Positions 56,842 to 64,000 of a stretch of DNA of 64,000 nt are shown here, in pieces. Within the stretch, counting starts at the first letter, position 1; each line of letters begins with the position of its first letter. A program made the position numbers and the translations under genes. Under the pieces are notes generated by a model, which saw only the letters and a list, made by a program, of their open reading frames with translations, was not told where the DNA came from and made no database searches. Source of the DNA: Candidatus Accumulibacter meliphilus (GTDB lineage: Bacteria > Pseudomonadota > Gammaproteobacteria > Burkholderiales > Rhodocyclaceae); contig QPGA01000001.1 in the NCBI GenBank assembly GCA_003332265.1, positions 178,158-242,157 of the forward strand. The letters run 5' to 3'.

Positions 56842-57776
56842 GTTCCGCGATTTTCATTGACGGTTTGTGCAAGACCTATCCGCGGTCGTGGCGGACACCG
56901 CCGTTCGAGGCTGTGCGGGGACTGTCCTTGACCATCAGCGAAGGTGAAGTCTTCGGCTTCATCGGCCCCAATGGTGCGGGCAAGAGTACGACGATCAAGG
57001 TGCTGACTGGCGTCTTGCAACCCAGCAAGGGGCGTGCGGAATTATTCGGCAAGGATGTGTCATTACCAGAGGCCAGGCGCGGCCTTGGCTACGTGCCTGA
57101 GAACCCGAGTCTGTACGACTATCTCACGCCGCTCGAAATCCTGACGATGGGTTTGGCGATCCATCGTGTCAAGCTGCCGGATGCGCGCCAGCACTGCATG
57201 CAGTGGCTGGACAGGTTTGCGCTCTCGCAGGTGGCCGACAAGCGCGTGCGCAGCTTCTCGAAGGGTATGACGCAGCGTGTCGCGCTGGCACATGCGATGG
57301 CGATACAGCCACGCCTGCTGATTCTCGACGAGCCCCTGTCCGGGCTCGACCCGGTGGGGCGCAAGGACGTTGTGGACGTCCTCGGCGACTATCGCAGCTC
57401 TGGCGGAACGATTCTGCTCACCTCACACGTGTTGCACGACGTCGAGCGCCTCGCCGACCGCTTCGGGCTGATCAATCGCGGCGAGCTGGTGACGGTGCAA
57501 GCGCCTGGCGAGCTGCTCCATGATGAACAAAAAGTGACCGTGCGCTCAGCAGGGGCTGAGCCGGTGAGCGGATTTGTTGCCGAGACGAATGGACGATGGC
57601 GTGCGGATGTCCGCCGTGACCAGCTCTGGCAGTCGCTCGATGCCTTGCGTGCGGCGCAGCACACGGTGCTCGACATCCGCCCCGCCCTCACCCTGGAGGA
57701 CGCGTTCTTCCGCTTTATCGATTCGGCGCCGACTTCCTCTGCCGTCAAGCGAAGCGACGTGCCGATAGAAAAGTAG
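56838..57776 (+). CDS. ABC transporter ATP-binding protein, PilH-like position
   Basis: A 312-residue ATPase of the ABC-2 export class. Walker A is GPNGAGKSTTIK (near 44), the signature FSKGMTQRVALAHAM, Walker B LLILDEPLSGLDP and the H-loop LLTSHVLHDVERLADR. The extra 90 C-terminal residues (from about 225) form the regulatory domain common in CcmA/NatA-type ATPases. The start overlaps the auxiliary gene stop (ATGA). It should energise the permease encoded two genes upstream. The substrate is not known; linkage to the short pilin suggests a pilus-related role. Confidence 0.9.
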   Translation: MSSAIFIDGLCKTYPRSWRTPPFEAVRGLSLTISEGEVFGFIGPNGAGKSTTIKVLTGVLQPSKGRAELFGKDVSLPEARRGLGYVPENPSLYDYLTPLEILTMGLAIHRVKLPDARQHCMQWLDRFALSQVADKRVRSFSKGMTQRVALAHAMAIQPRLLILDEPLSGLDPVGRKDVVDVLGDYRSSGGTILLTSHVLHDVERLADRFGLINRGELVTVQAPGELLHDEQKVTVRSAGAEPVSGFVAETNGRWRADVRRDQLWQSLDALRAAQHTVLDIRPALTLEDAFFRFIDSAPTSSAVKRSDVPIEK

Positions 57777-57816
57777 TCACCACAAGTGGGGTGCCAAACC
57801 TGCCGGTGGCCGAGGA

Positions 57817-59370
57817 CTATTTTTCTCGCGAGTAGGGTGCCGGAAGTGGCTGCAACCAATTCTGTAGCGTGGAACTGCCGAGACGTCCGACGTAGTGCGC
57901 GGCGGCTTGGCCACCCTGGCGATCCGCCAGCGTGTACTGGTAGTCCGCGGGGCTTCGCTGAAAGGTGGCGGCGCGCCAAAATTCGTTGAAAGCCGTGTGC
58001 GCGCCGACGAGAAGAAACAGGCAGGCTACCCAGAGGCTGGACAGCGCAGCGAGCCGGCCAGGTGCCAGAAGCGTTTGCAGACAGATCACCAGCAAGATTA
58101 CCAGCGGTGTCGTGCTGAGCCGCAGGCCGAGATCGTTCGAGGGTCCAAAACGGATTAGCGGCAGCGCCAGGAGTACCATCACTGCGAGCCAGAACTCAGC
58201 GCGGCTGTCGCGAACGTGCGGAGCGAGGACGAGGGTCAAGAAGAGAAACTCGCAACTGACGAAGAGAGCGTACAAGTGGAGGGAAGCTGCCTGTAATGGG
58301 TAGTTTACCGGAGCGGCGGGCGGCACCGTCGCTAGCGTGGACTCGATGTTGCCGGTGTCGAGCAGGAGGAAAAGGGCGATCGGCAGAGAAAACGCGGCTG
58401 CCGCAACGATGCCGCCCCACGCTAGGCTCTGCCCGCCAAACCGGCGTTGGTATTTCGCTGCTCCAAGCACCGCGAACGGTATCAATCCCATTGCTGCGAA
58501 AGGGGTCCAGATCAGGGTCAACGGCAGCAAGGCGACCGTGACCCGGAATAGTTCAGCGCCGTTCAGGTGGCGCAGGAAGACCACTGTTGCAATCCAGATC
58601 GGCAGGCAGTGATTGGGTGCCCAGAGCAGCTGATTGGTGAGCGAGGGGTAACTCATGGGGACCCACCATTCGAGCCGTAAAGGAAAGAGCGGCATTGACT
58701 CTGTGGCGATGATCTGACCAAGAAAATCCATTCCACTGAAGAAGACCACCAACAGCAGCGCTAGCGCGAGTCGCGAGCCCACTCTCCGGGGTAGCGGCAG
58801 CATCAGCAGGAAGATAAGCACGCCGAGAGTGGTCCAGGCATAAACCGCGAGATCCAGATGAGCAAGCCCGAAGAGCTTGCCAAACAGCGCAAGCGGAAGA
58901 AAGTAGCCGATTGCCGAGCGCAGGATCAGTGGTGTGCCGTCGGCCGCCAGGTAGTGGACTGGCCACTCGGCGTTAACCAGGTCACCGAGAACGGCGTCGC
59001 GAATGTACCAGTCGGGATTGGCGTACATGAAGTGGCTGCCACCGCCGAAAGCTGCCCAGGCTCCACTGGTCACGATGAGTAGTAGCACCGCCGACCAGGC
59101 GTGTTGCGAGCGCCACACGGCGGACCACGGGCGGAACACCCGGGCGATGAAATAGATCATCGCGCTGCACAGCAGTAGGGCGATTGGCAGGCGAAACCAG
59201 CCAAACAAGAAAATCAGGTTCGGGAAGGCCAGATAGGCCAGAGCGAGGGCGGTCAGGCCGTCGACGCTGGCAGGCGCGCCGACCAGGGCATCCGCCTGTT
59301 TGCGCTGCGTTTGCCGAGCACCCGGCTTTCGCGCTGCGTCGTCCGCCGGGTCGCTTTCAAGCGGCGTCAT
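57817..59370 (-). CDS. Polytopic membrane protein, GT-C glycosyltransferase-like
   Basis: A 517-residue protein with about eleven hydrophobic segments from residue 40 to 450. An early extracytoplasmic loop contains FMYANPDWYIRDAVLGDLVNAEWPVHY, whose acidic residues resemble the first-loop DxD/ExD of GT-C glycosyltransferases, which use lipid-linked sugars. The C-terminal part (about 460-517) is hydrophilic. I cannot assign a named family. Its start overlaps the stop of the upstream DPM1-type glycosyltransferase gene (ATGA). It may therefore transfer the sugar that enzyme loads on a lipid. It converges on the pilin/ABC operon, 40 bp apart. Confidence 0.6.
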   Translation of the reverse strand: MTPLESDPADDAARKPGARQTQRKQADALVGAPASVDGLTALALAYLAFPNLIFLFGWFRLPIALLLCSAMIYFIARVFRPWSAVWRSQHAWSAVLLLIVTSGAWAAFGGGSHFMYANPDWYIRDAVLGDLVNAEWPVHYLAADGTPLILRSAIGYFLPLALFGKLFGLAHLDLAVYAWTTLGVLIFLLMLPLPRRVGSRLALALLLVVFFSGMDFLGQIIATESMPLFPLRLEWWVPMSYPSLTNQLLWAPNHCLPIWIATVVFLRHLNGAELFRVTVALLPLTLIWTPFAAMGLIPFAVLGAAKYQRRFGGQSLAWGGIVAAAAFSLPIALFLLLDTGNIESTLATVPPAAPVNYPLQAASLHLYALFVSCEFLFLTLVLAPHVRDSRAEFWLAVMVLLALPLIRFGPSNDLGLRLSTTPLVILLVICLQTLLAPGRLAALSSLWVACLFLLVGAHTAFNEFWRAATFQRSPADYQYTLADRQGGQAAAHYVGRLGSSTLQNWLQPLPAPYSREK

Positions 59371-60311
59371 TCATCGACCGGCGAAAAATTCACGCGCTCC
59401 TTCTCCACCACCAGGGGTCGCTTCAGGACCTGCGTGTGGATCGCCGCAATGTATTCGCCGAGGATGCCGATGAAGAAGAGCTGCACCGAAGCAAAGAAGA
59501 AGAAGCCGATGATCACTGGCGCGATGCCGACCGAGAACTGTTCCCAACTGACCAGTTTGTAGATCAGGTAGGTGATCGCCACCAGCAGGCTGAGCGCTGA
59601 AAGTGCGAATCCGGCCATCGTGGCCAGGCGGATCGGCACTTTCGAATGACTGGTGATGCCCAGGATTGCCATGTCGTACAGCGTGTAGAAGTTGTTCTTG
59701 CTGATGCCGCGGCTTCGCCGTGGCTGCACGAACGGGACTTCCGCGTGTGCAAAGCCGATGTCGGCGATCAGCCCGCGGAAGTACGGGTAAGGGTCATCCA
59801 TCTGACGGATGATCTCGACGACCTCCCGGTCATACAGGCCGAAGCCGGTGAAGTTGGGGATCAGTCGGGTATCCGAAATACGCCCGATGGTGGCGTAGAA
59901 AAAGCGGCGAACGAAGGTCATCGCGGTGGTGTGCGTGCTGCTCGGCTTTACCCCGGCGACGACGCGATAACCTTGCTCCCAGCGGGCGATGAATTCCGGA
60001 ATCAGTTCGGGCGGTTCCTGCAGGTCCGAGGCCATGGCGATGACCGCATCGCCGCGCGCCTGTAGCAGCGCGTGGATCGGCGAGCGGATGTGGCCGAAGT
60101 TGCGGGTGTTGACGATCAACTTGACGCGCTTGTCGCCTGCGGCGATGGCCTTGATACGGGCGACGGTGGCATCGGTCGACGCATTGTCGATAAAGATGTG
60201 CTCGTAGTCGTAAGCGGGGAGGCGCTCGAACTGCTCGCGGATGCGCGCGTAGAGCGCGTCGACGTTGTCCTCTTCGTTGAAGCAGCCGGTGACGACGCTG
60301 ATCAGCTTCAT
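59367..60311 (-). CDS. Family 2 glycosyltransferase, DPM1/GtrB/ArnC type
   Basis: A 314-residue enzyme with a GT-A catalytic domain and two C-terminal membrane helices. It begins KLISVVTGCFNEEDNVDALYARI; the nucleotide-binding acidic residues are in EHIFIDNASTDAT and the metal site in AVIAMASDLQEPPELIPEFI (DLQ-x-PPE). The acceptor segment is RRFFYATIGRISDTRLIPNFTGFGLYDREVVEII. Membrane helices lie near 232-255 and 268-292. Such enzymes transfer a sugar from a nucleotide donor to polyprenyl phosphate. It likely feeds the coupled GT-C-like protein. Confidence 0.9.
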   Translation of the reverse strand: MKLISVVTGCFNEEDNVDALYARIREQFERLPAYDYEHIFIDNASTDATVARIKAIAAGDKRVKLIVNTRNFGHIRSPIHALLQARGDAVIAMASDLQEPPELIPEFIARWEQGYRVVAGVKPSSTHTTAMTFVRRFFYATIGRISDTRLIPNFTGFGLYDREVVEIIRQMDDPYPYFRGLIADIGFAHAEVPFVQPRRSRGISKNNFYTLYDMAILGITSHSKVPIRLATMAGFALSALSLLVAITYLIYKLVSWEQFSVGIAPVIIGFFFFASVQLFFIGILGEYIAAIHTQVLKRPLVVEKERVNFSPVDE

Positions 60312-60409
60312 GGCGTCAGATGCGTCATGACGAAAACGTGCAAGATCGCGGCGCGCGAGTCGATCCGCATGCCGCCGAGCGCGAAGATGATGACGCAAAA
60401 CACGAGGCT

Positions 60410-60526
60410 AACGGTCATGACAGTCGAAACACCCCGGATCATGAAAGTCATGACCGTTTCCCCTCTTCCCCAACCCTTCTCCCGCGAGGGGAGAAGGGAG
60501 CTTCGTGAGTCGCATACGCGCCTTTC
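60410..60526 (-). repeat. Compound palindromic repeat, copy E (inverted)
   Basis: The same three modules in reverse order on the plus strand: AACGGTCATGACAGTCGAAAC, the CCCTTCTCCCGCGAGGGGAGAAGGG hairpin and a degenerate GTGAGTCGCATACGCG end. It separates the glycosyltransferase and NeuB genes. Confidence 0.8.
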
Positions 60527-60537
60527 AGATTAACCGA

Positions 60538-61638
60538 TCACAGGCCGCGTTGATAAATGAGTGCCTTGAGTTGCTCGTTCTCGGCGTAAGGGCTGTCGAT
60601 CATGTCGATCATGATCGGGCCGTCAGCGGCGACGTCACAGAGCAGCAACTCGCCGCGCATCAGTTCGCGGCAGGAAATCTGGCCTTTTTGCAGCGGGATC
60701 GCCAGGTAGATGTCGGCGTCGCAGAGCGCGTGCCCCTTGCCGAGGTCGTGGCGGGCGTAGACGCCGCGCACCAGCGCATCGAGGTACTGGTTTTCCCGGC
60801 TCGGCGGGATGCGCTTCTGGGTGCCCGGCGCGCCGCACATTTCTGCGGCCTTTTGGTGCGCCTTGAACCACTGGTCAATCTGATGCGGCAGGCTGCAATA
60901 CGCCGCGACCGGCAGACCGTCAGGGGCGATGTCGATGTGTCGTTCAAAGGTGCGCGCGCCTTTGGCGTAGGCGATGGCGATCGATGTCTGCCAGTCGCGC
61001 TGTTCGTGCGTCGAGAAACCAATGACATTGTGCGGATAACGTCGGCGCAGGAAATCGATCTGGTTGAGCTCGATCTCCTGGTCTTCGGACGGGTAGAGCG
61101 AGACGCAGTGGTTGATCGCCAGCGGAATGCCGCGCCGATCGAAGAACTTCACCAGGTCGTCGATATCCTTCAGGGACGACCCGCCGGTGGAGACGATGAC
61201 CGGCTTTTTGGTGGTCGCAATCTTCTCGATCAGGATCCAGTCGTTGATGTCCGAACTGGCGATCTTGATGAGCTCGACGCCAAGCTCGACGCAAAGCTCC
61301 ACCGAGACCTCGTCGAACGGCGTGGCCATGGTGATGCAGCCCGCTTGTCGGATGGCGTTGATCAGCGTCGCGTATTCGCGCTTCGAGAGACGGGTGTCGA
61401 GGGTGCGCTTGATGTAGCGGATGTCTGCGCGCTCACGAAAGTCGCGATGAATGAAAGCATCAACGTCGCGAAACTGCAGCTTGATCGCCGCCTTGACATT
61501 GTTGAAGCGCACGATCCGCGAGAAATCCCGGACGATCCGCAGTCCGCGCTCGATACGTCCCTGGTGATTGTTCGCCAGTTCGAGGACGAACAGATGTTCA
61601 AAAATCTCTGCGCCGGGTGACGCTTGCGAATGGCTCAT
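60538..61638 (-). CDS. NeuB-family sialic/nonulosonic acid synthase-like protein
   Basis: A 366-residue protein. The NeuB fold is evident from LFVLELANNHQGRIERGLRIV (family AEIGxNHxG), the AIKLQFRDVDAFIH segment, QAGCITMATPFDEVSVELCVELGVELIKIASSDIND and KKPVIVSTGGSSLKDIDDLV. The C-terminal part (about 295-366) has an antifreeze-like SAF region (LAIPLQKGQISCRELMRGELLL). The family condenses phosphoenolpyruvate with an N-acyl sugar to make nonulosonic acids. Changes in the opening motif (ELANNH for EIGxNH) make the exact substrate uncertain. The start at 61638 is chosen over 61677. No cognate CMP-transferase is in the window. Confidence 0.85.
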   Translation of the reverse strand: MSHSQASPGAEIFEHLFVLELANNHQGRIERGLRIVRDFSRIVRFNNVKAAIKLQFRDVDAFIHRDFRERADIRYIKRTLDTRLSKREYATLINAIRQAGCITMATPFDEVSVELCVELGVELIKIASSDINDWILIEKIATTKKPVIVSTGGSSLKDIDDLVKFFDRRGIPLAINHCVSLYPSEDQEIELNQIDFLRRRYPHNVIGFSTHEQRDWQTSIAIAYAKGARTFERHIDIAPDGLPVAAYCSLPHQIDQWFKAHQKAAEMCGAPGTQKRIPPSRENQYLDALVRGVYARHDLGKGHALCDADIYLAIPLQKGQISCRELMRGELLLCDVAADGPIMIDMIDSPYAENEQLKALIYQRGL

Positions 61639-61722
61639 GGGCTTGGCGGTGTGGTGGTCTAGCCACCAGGGTGGCACAGGTGGTTGTGGGTGTCCGAGTG
61701 CTGATCCTGAGTCACGTGAATT

Positions 61723-61890
61723 CTATACGGATTGAACGCGCAGCGTCGCGCCTGGCCGTCCGACCGCCATGCCTGCTTCCAGGCTGGTGAGGCGAGCGCC
61801 AACCTCTCGCATTTCGCTCTCAAGGCGGTCTTGTCCGGCTCGCAAGGCGCGCAGGTGTTCAAGAATCAGATTTTCTACGTTGTCGGTCAT
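61723..61890 (-). CDS. Small coiled-coil protein
   Basis: A 55-residue protein: MTDNVENLILEHLRALRAGQ then DRLESEMREVGARLTSLEAGM, heptads that predict a single coiled coil, and a basic tail. It resembles the N-terminal part of a small coiled-coil protein family (VENLILEHLK-x-LR) that is usually 80-100 residues long, so this may be a shortened copy. The ATG at 61890 fits the family start, and an AGGAG-like sequence lies upstream. Function unknown. Confidence 0.55.
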   Translation of the reverse strand: MTDNVENLILEHLRALRAGQDRLESEMREVGARLTSLEAGMAVGRPGATLRVQSV

Positions 61891-62039
61891 GGCCAAGACT
61901 CCTTTTTTTGAGTCTATCCCTACGGGAGGGAATTGCCAAACAGTTGAAATCGCACACCAAACATGGCTGGCGGGCAAAGCCGCCCATTGGGATTGACGCG
62001 GGCAGGGGCGTCAGACGTGCCCCAGCCGCACCCGTCAAC

Positions 62040-62372
62040 TCACCCGCAACTCCCCACCGCCCCACAAGCCGTACAAAAATCGCAGCCATCCTTCCTGATC
62101 ATCGTCCGGTTGCCGCATTCCCCGCACAGCTTTCCGGCCGTCGGCTTGGCTGCCGTGCCGCCAGCCGGCGCTTCCAGAATCCCCATCTGCTGCAACGGCA
62201 GGCCGTTCTCGTCGAGGATGCCGAGCATCGCGTAGCGGTGGATGATCAACTGCGCGAGGTAGGCGACGGTGGAGGTGTAGTTGGTCTGGCGGCGGGTGCC
62301 GGGAACGAAGGCCATGAAGTCGCCGAGGGGTTCGGGGTAGTCGAGCAGCTTTCTGAGCTTCAAGCGAAACAA
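62040..62372 (-). pseudogene. nrdJ: C-terminal fragment of B12-dependent ribonucleotide reductase
   Basis: The last 100 residues of a class II ribonucleotide reductase: YPEPLGDFMAFVPGTRRQTNYTSTVAYLAQLIIHRYAMLGILDENG, then the zinc-ribbon-like tail LCGECGNRTMIRKDGCDFCTACGAVGSCG with six Cys, the mobile C-terminal thiol region that re-reduces the active site. The rest of this 900-plus-residue enzyme is absent upstream, where AT-rich repeat sequence begins. It is a remnant unless the remainder lies elsewhere. The ATG at 62372 is fortuitous. Confidence 0.75.
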
Positions 62373-62374
62373 AT

Positions 62375-62387
62375 GGGGTCAGACCCC
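62375..62387. repeat. Small palindrome GGGGTCAGACCCC
   Basis: A 13-bp palindrome at the broken end of the nrdJ fragment. The motif ATGGGGTCAGACCCC is frequent in betaproteobacterial repeats linked to REP-type transposases; a part-copy (TAGACCCC) follows at about 62428. Confidence 0.55.
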
Positions 62388-62453
62388 TATTTGCCTATTT
62401 GTGCGCTATTTGTGCGTTTCGGAATCCTAGACCCCTTTATTGAGAGTTGCTTC

Positions 62454-62538
62454 ATCCGCAGATTACGCAGATTCTCGCAGATTCATGACCCTCCGTCGGT
62501 TGGCTTCAATCTGTGGAAATCTGCGTAATCTGCGGATA
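62454..62538. repeat. Palindromic element with 20-bp arms
   Basis: ATCCGCAGATTACGCAGATT at 62454-62473 is exactly inverted at 62519-62538 (AATCTGCGTAATCTGCGGAT). The 45-bp loop has no gene. It is a MITE/REP-like element between the nrdJ fragment and the IS. Confidence 0.8.
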
Positions 62539-62585
62539 TTCACGGAAAGAAGGGCACCCGATCCTGCGGCGACCGGGGCAAGCAG

Positions 62586-63999
62586 CAATGCTCTCAACTT
62601 ACCAGAACATAGTCATACTCCATTTTTGTAAGCGTGGGATAGATGGGGCTTTTGAGTGAAGTTTCTGGGGTATGACCGGTCTGGTTTTATGCGGACGAGG
62701 TTCTTGATGAGTTCGTCGAAGACGGAGGTGATATTTTCGAGAGCATCCCGACCCTGGAGGAGCCAGCGTCCGAGGGTACGCTTGATACGAGAGAAGGCGT
62801 CGCCGCGGTTGATGAAGTAACGTGCGCAGATGTTGGGATCGAGAGATTCACTGGCGGCGTGGACGGCCAGAGCATTGATGTTGTCGCAGAGGATTTTAGC
62901 GCTGAAGTCTTGTTGTGCGGCCAGCCAGGACATGCCCGAGAGTTGCTCCAGTGCCAGACGGTGCTTGATCCGTTTGAACGCCTCCTCGATTCGCCACCGA
63001 GAGTGATAGAGGCCCCCGAACGCGGCGGCGGGGAAGGCGTTCATGTCGAGGAGCGAGGTGACGAGGACGCGCACCTTGTGGCCGAACACCTGGCGAATGA
63101 GGCGAACTTCGCTCGGCGTGGCGGCGATTTCGTAGTCGAGCGCGTCCTGTTTGCAGGGGGCTGGCAGCATCACAACCTGCTCGGCCAAGCCCGATCGGCG
63201 GAATGCTTGGATAGCGCTGAAATTGAGGCTATCGGCCCGCATGCAGAAATGGCGTTCTCGCTGCAACAAGACGGCGAAGAGCCAGTAGGCCGGGTAACCT
63301 CGGTCGAGTACCAGGATGTCATTGGAACGGAGCTTGCCGAGGTGTTCGAAGAGCATCTGACGCTCGCCGGTGTTGGGGGAATAGAGCTTGGCAGCCAGGG
63401 TCATTTCGATACCGGGCAGATAGAGCGCGAAGCCAATGGCGTCGACTATGTGGCGGACGAATCGCTTGCCGTCACGGGTCTTCCCGAAGAGGGTCAAGCG
63501 CAGGACTGTGGCATCACCGGCGACGACGCGCAGGCCGTACCAGAGGGGAAAGCCGAACTGCGCATCGACCAAGGCCAGGAAATGATCGTTGAGGAGTTCA
63601 AAGGCTGCGCTCGAGACCTGCATCCTGGCTTTGGCAAAGGCCTGCGCCGAGACTTCTCGCAGCAGATCGGCGCGGTTGGCCAGGTTGGCAAAGAACGCGT
63701 CTAGTTCCGACTGCACTTTGGAGGTGTATCCGCCGAGCATGCAGGCGATCAGGCGGGGGAAACTGAGGATGCCGGTTCGTGAGAACGCTTTTTCTGTCAG
63801 GCGCGACTTGAGGAAAAAAGCTTGAGAAAAAAGGAACTTAGAAAACGAGTCAACGACGTTGACATAAAGATCTTGGCATATAAAATTTTACATCCGTATC
63901 AATGGGATACAGATCATGCCGGGTGCTGCTCCGGCGCGCAACCCATTTCGTGCTTTGCTGATCAAATTATGACAACGGCGCGTTAGGTTGGGAGCATTG
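62586..63999 (-). mobile_element. IS4-family insertion sequence (about 1.41 kb)
   Basis: The ends are imperfect inverted repeats: CAATGCTCTCAACTTA at 62586 and CAATGCTCCCAACCTA reading inward from 63999. Over 31 positions 22 match. They enclose one transposase gene. The right end lies one base from the window end, so a target duplication cannot be checked. Confidence 0.8.
62613..63881 (-). CDS. IS4-family transposase
   Basis: A DDE transposase of about 420 residues. The catalytic domain has the first Asp in GLRVVAGDATVLRL, the second in NDILVLDRGYPAYWLF, and the Y(2)R(3)E(6)K-type signature of IS4 in YHSRWRIEEAFKRIKHRL. An ATG at 63740 gives 375 residues, but the frame is protein-like further upstream (FFLKSRLTEKAFSRTGILSFPRLIACMLGG) and stays open to about 63887 with no ATG or GTG start there. 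Translation may begin at a rare codon near 63881, or the first ATG may be used. The C-terminus is complete. Confidence 0.85.
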   Translation of the reverse strand: MCQDLYVNVVDSFSKFLFSQAFFLKSRLTEKAFSRTGILSFPRLIACMLGGYTSKVQSELDAFFANLANRADLLREVSAQAFAKARMQVSSAAFELLNDHFLALVDAQFGFPLWYGLRVVAGDATVLRLTLFGKTRDGKRFVRHIVDAIGFALYLPGIEMTLAAKLYSPNTGERQMLFEHLGKLRSNDILVLDRGYPAYWLFAVLLQRERHFCMRADSLNFSAIQAFRRSGLAEQVVMLPAPCKQDALDYEIAATPSEVRLIRQVFGHKVRVLVTSLLDMNAFPAAAFGGLYHSRWRIEEAFKRIKHRLALEQLSGMSWLAAQQDFSAKILCDNINALAVHAASESLDPNICARYFINRGDAFSRIKRTLGRWLLQGRDALENITSVFDELIKNLVRIKPDRSYPRNFTQKPHLSHAYKNGV

Positions 64000-64000
64000 G

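Overview
The window reads as chromosomal DNA of a high-GC betaproteobacterium, most likely a Rhodocyclales / Candidatus Accumulibacter-like organism. This is inferred from gene content (PEP-CTERM protein, YaeQ, DUF2917 beside a MocR regulator, DUF1538 with a dedicated PII protein, several multidomain signalling proteins) and cannot be proven from sequence alone. Most genes are intact and tightly packed. A minority are broken by frameshifts, nonsense codons or lost ends. An 18-base exact match to a sequencing adapter inside one gene shows that at least part of the assembly needs checking.

Layout. 1-5.2 kb: a decayed type I restriction-modification locus (hsdM, hsdS, hsdR, minus strand) enclosing a winged-helix-like regulator and a frameshifted nucleotidyltransferase, with a perfect 24-bp palindrome before the regulator. 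A tRNA-Lys lies at its upstream edge. 5.6-16 kb: a YdjM-type hydrolase, a PEP-CTERM protein, remnants of a cytochrome c and of a pyruvate-dehydrogenase-type E1 pair, a GAF/PNPOx-like sensor, YghU glutathione transferase, a small lipoprotein, a PQQ-type sugar dehydrogenase, a glutaredoxin remnant and a toxin-antitoxin pair whose toxin is truncated. 16-36.6 kb: aldo/keto reductase, a DOMON-like / NamZ-like / dinB operon, a frameshifted GntP-type permease with a binding protein, a 667-residue CoA-transferase, a DUF1538-PII-CBS operon, queD, zapE, a degenerate GGDEF protein, metY, a MocR regulator divergent from DUF2917, and yaeQ.

37-46.9 kb: a signalling cluster of coupled genes: CHASE hybrid kinase, receiver, Hpt protein with the wreck of a receiver domain, NarL-type kinase, LuxR-type regulator, stand-alone receiver and a PAS/GAF/GGDEF/EAL protein. 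46.9-49.2 kb: a polar amino-acid ABC transporter. 49.2-54.3 kb: a transporter remnant, a MITE-like palindrome, a BrnT remnant with its antitoxin, and a 1351-residue multi-PAS kinase.

54.5-61.6 kb is the most interesting part. A sigma-54-type promoter precedes a very short (61 aa) type IV prepilin and a small secreted protein. A terminator hairpin follows, then an ABC-2 permease, an anchored auxiliary protein and an ABC ATPase, an order recalling the Myxococcus pilGHI / Geobacter short-pilin neighbourhoods. A membrane protein, a DPM1-type glycosyltransferase and a NeuB-type synthase converge on it. The window ends with a C-terminal nrdJ fragment and an IS4-family element whose second inverted repeat lies one base from the window end.

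A compound palindromic repeat occurs in five near-complete copies and one partial copy between genes.
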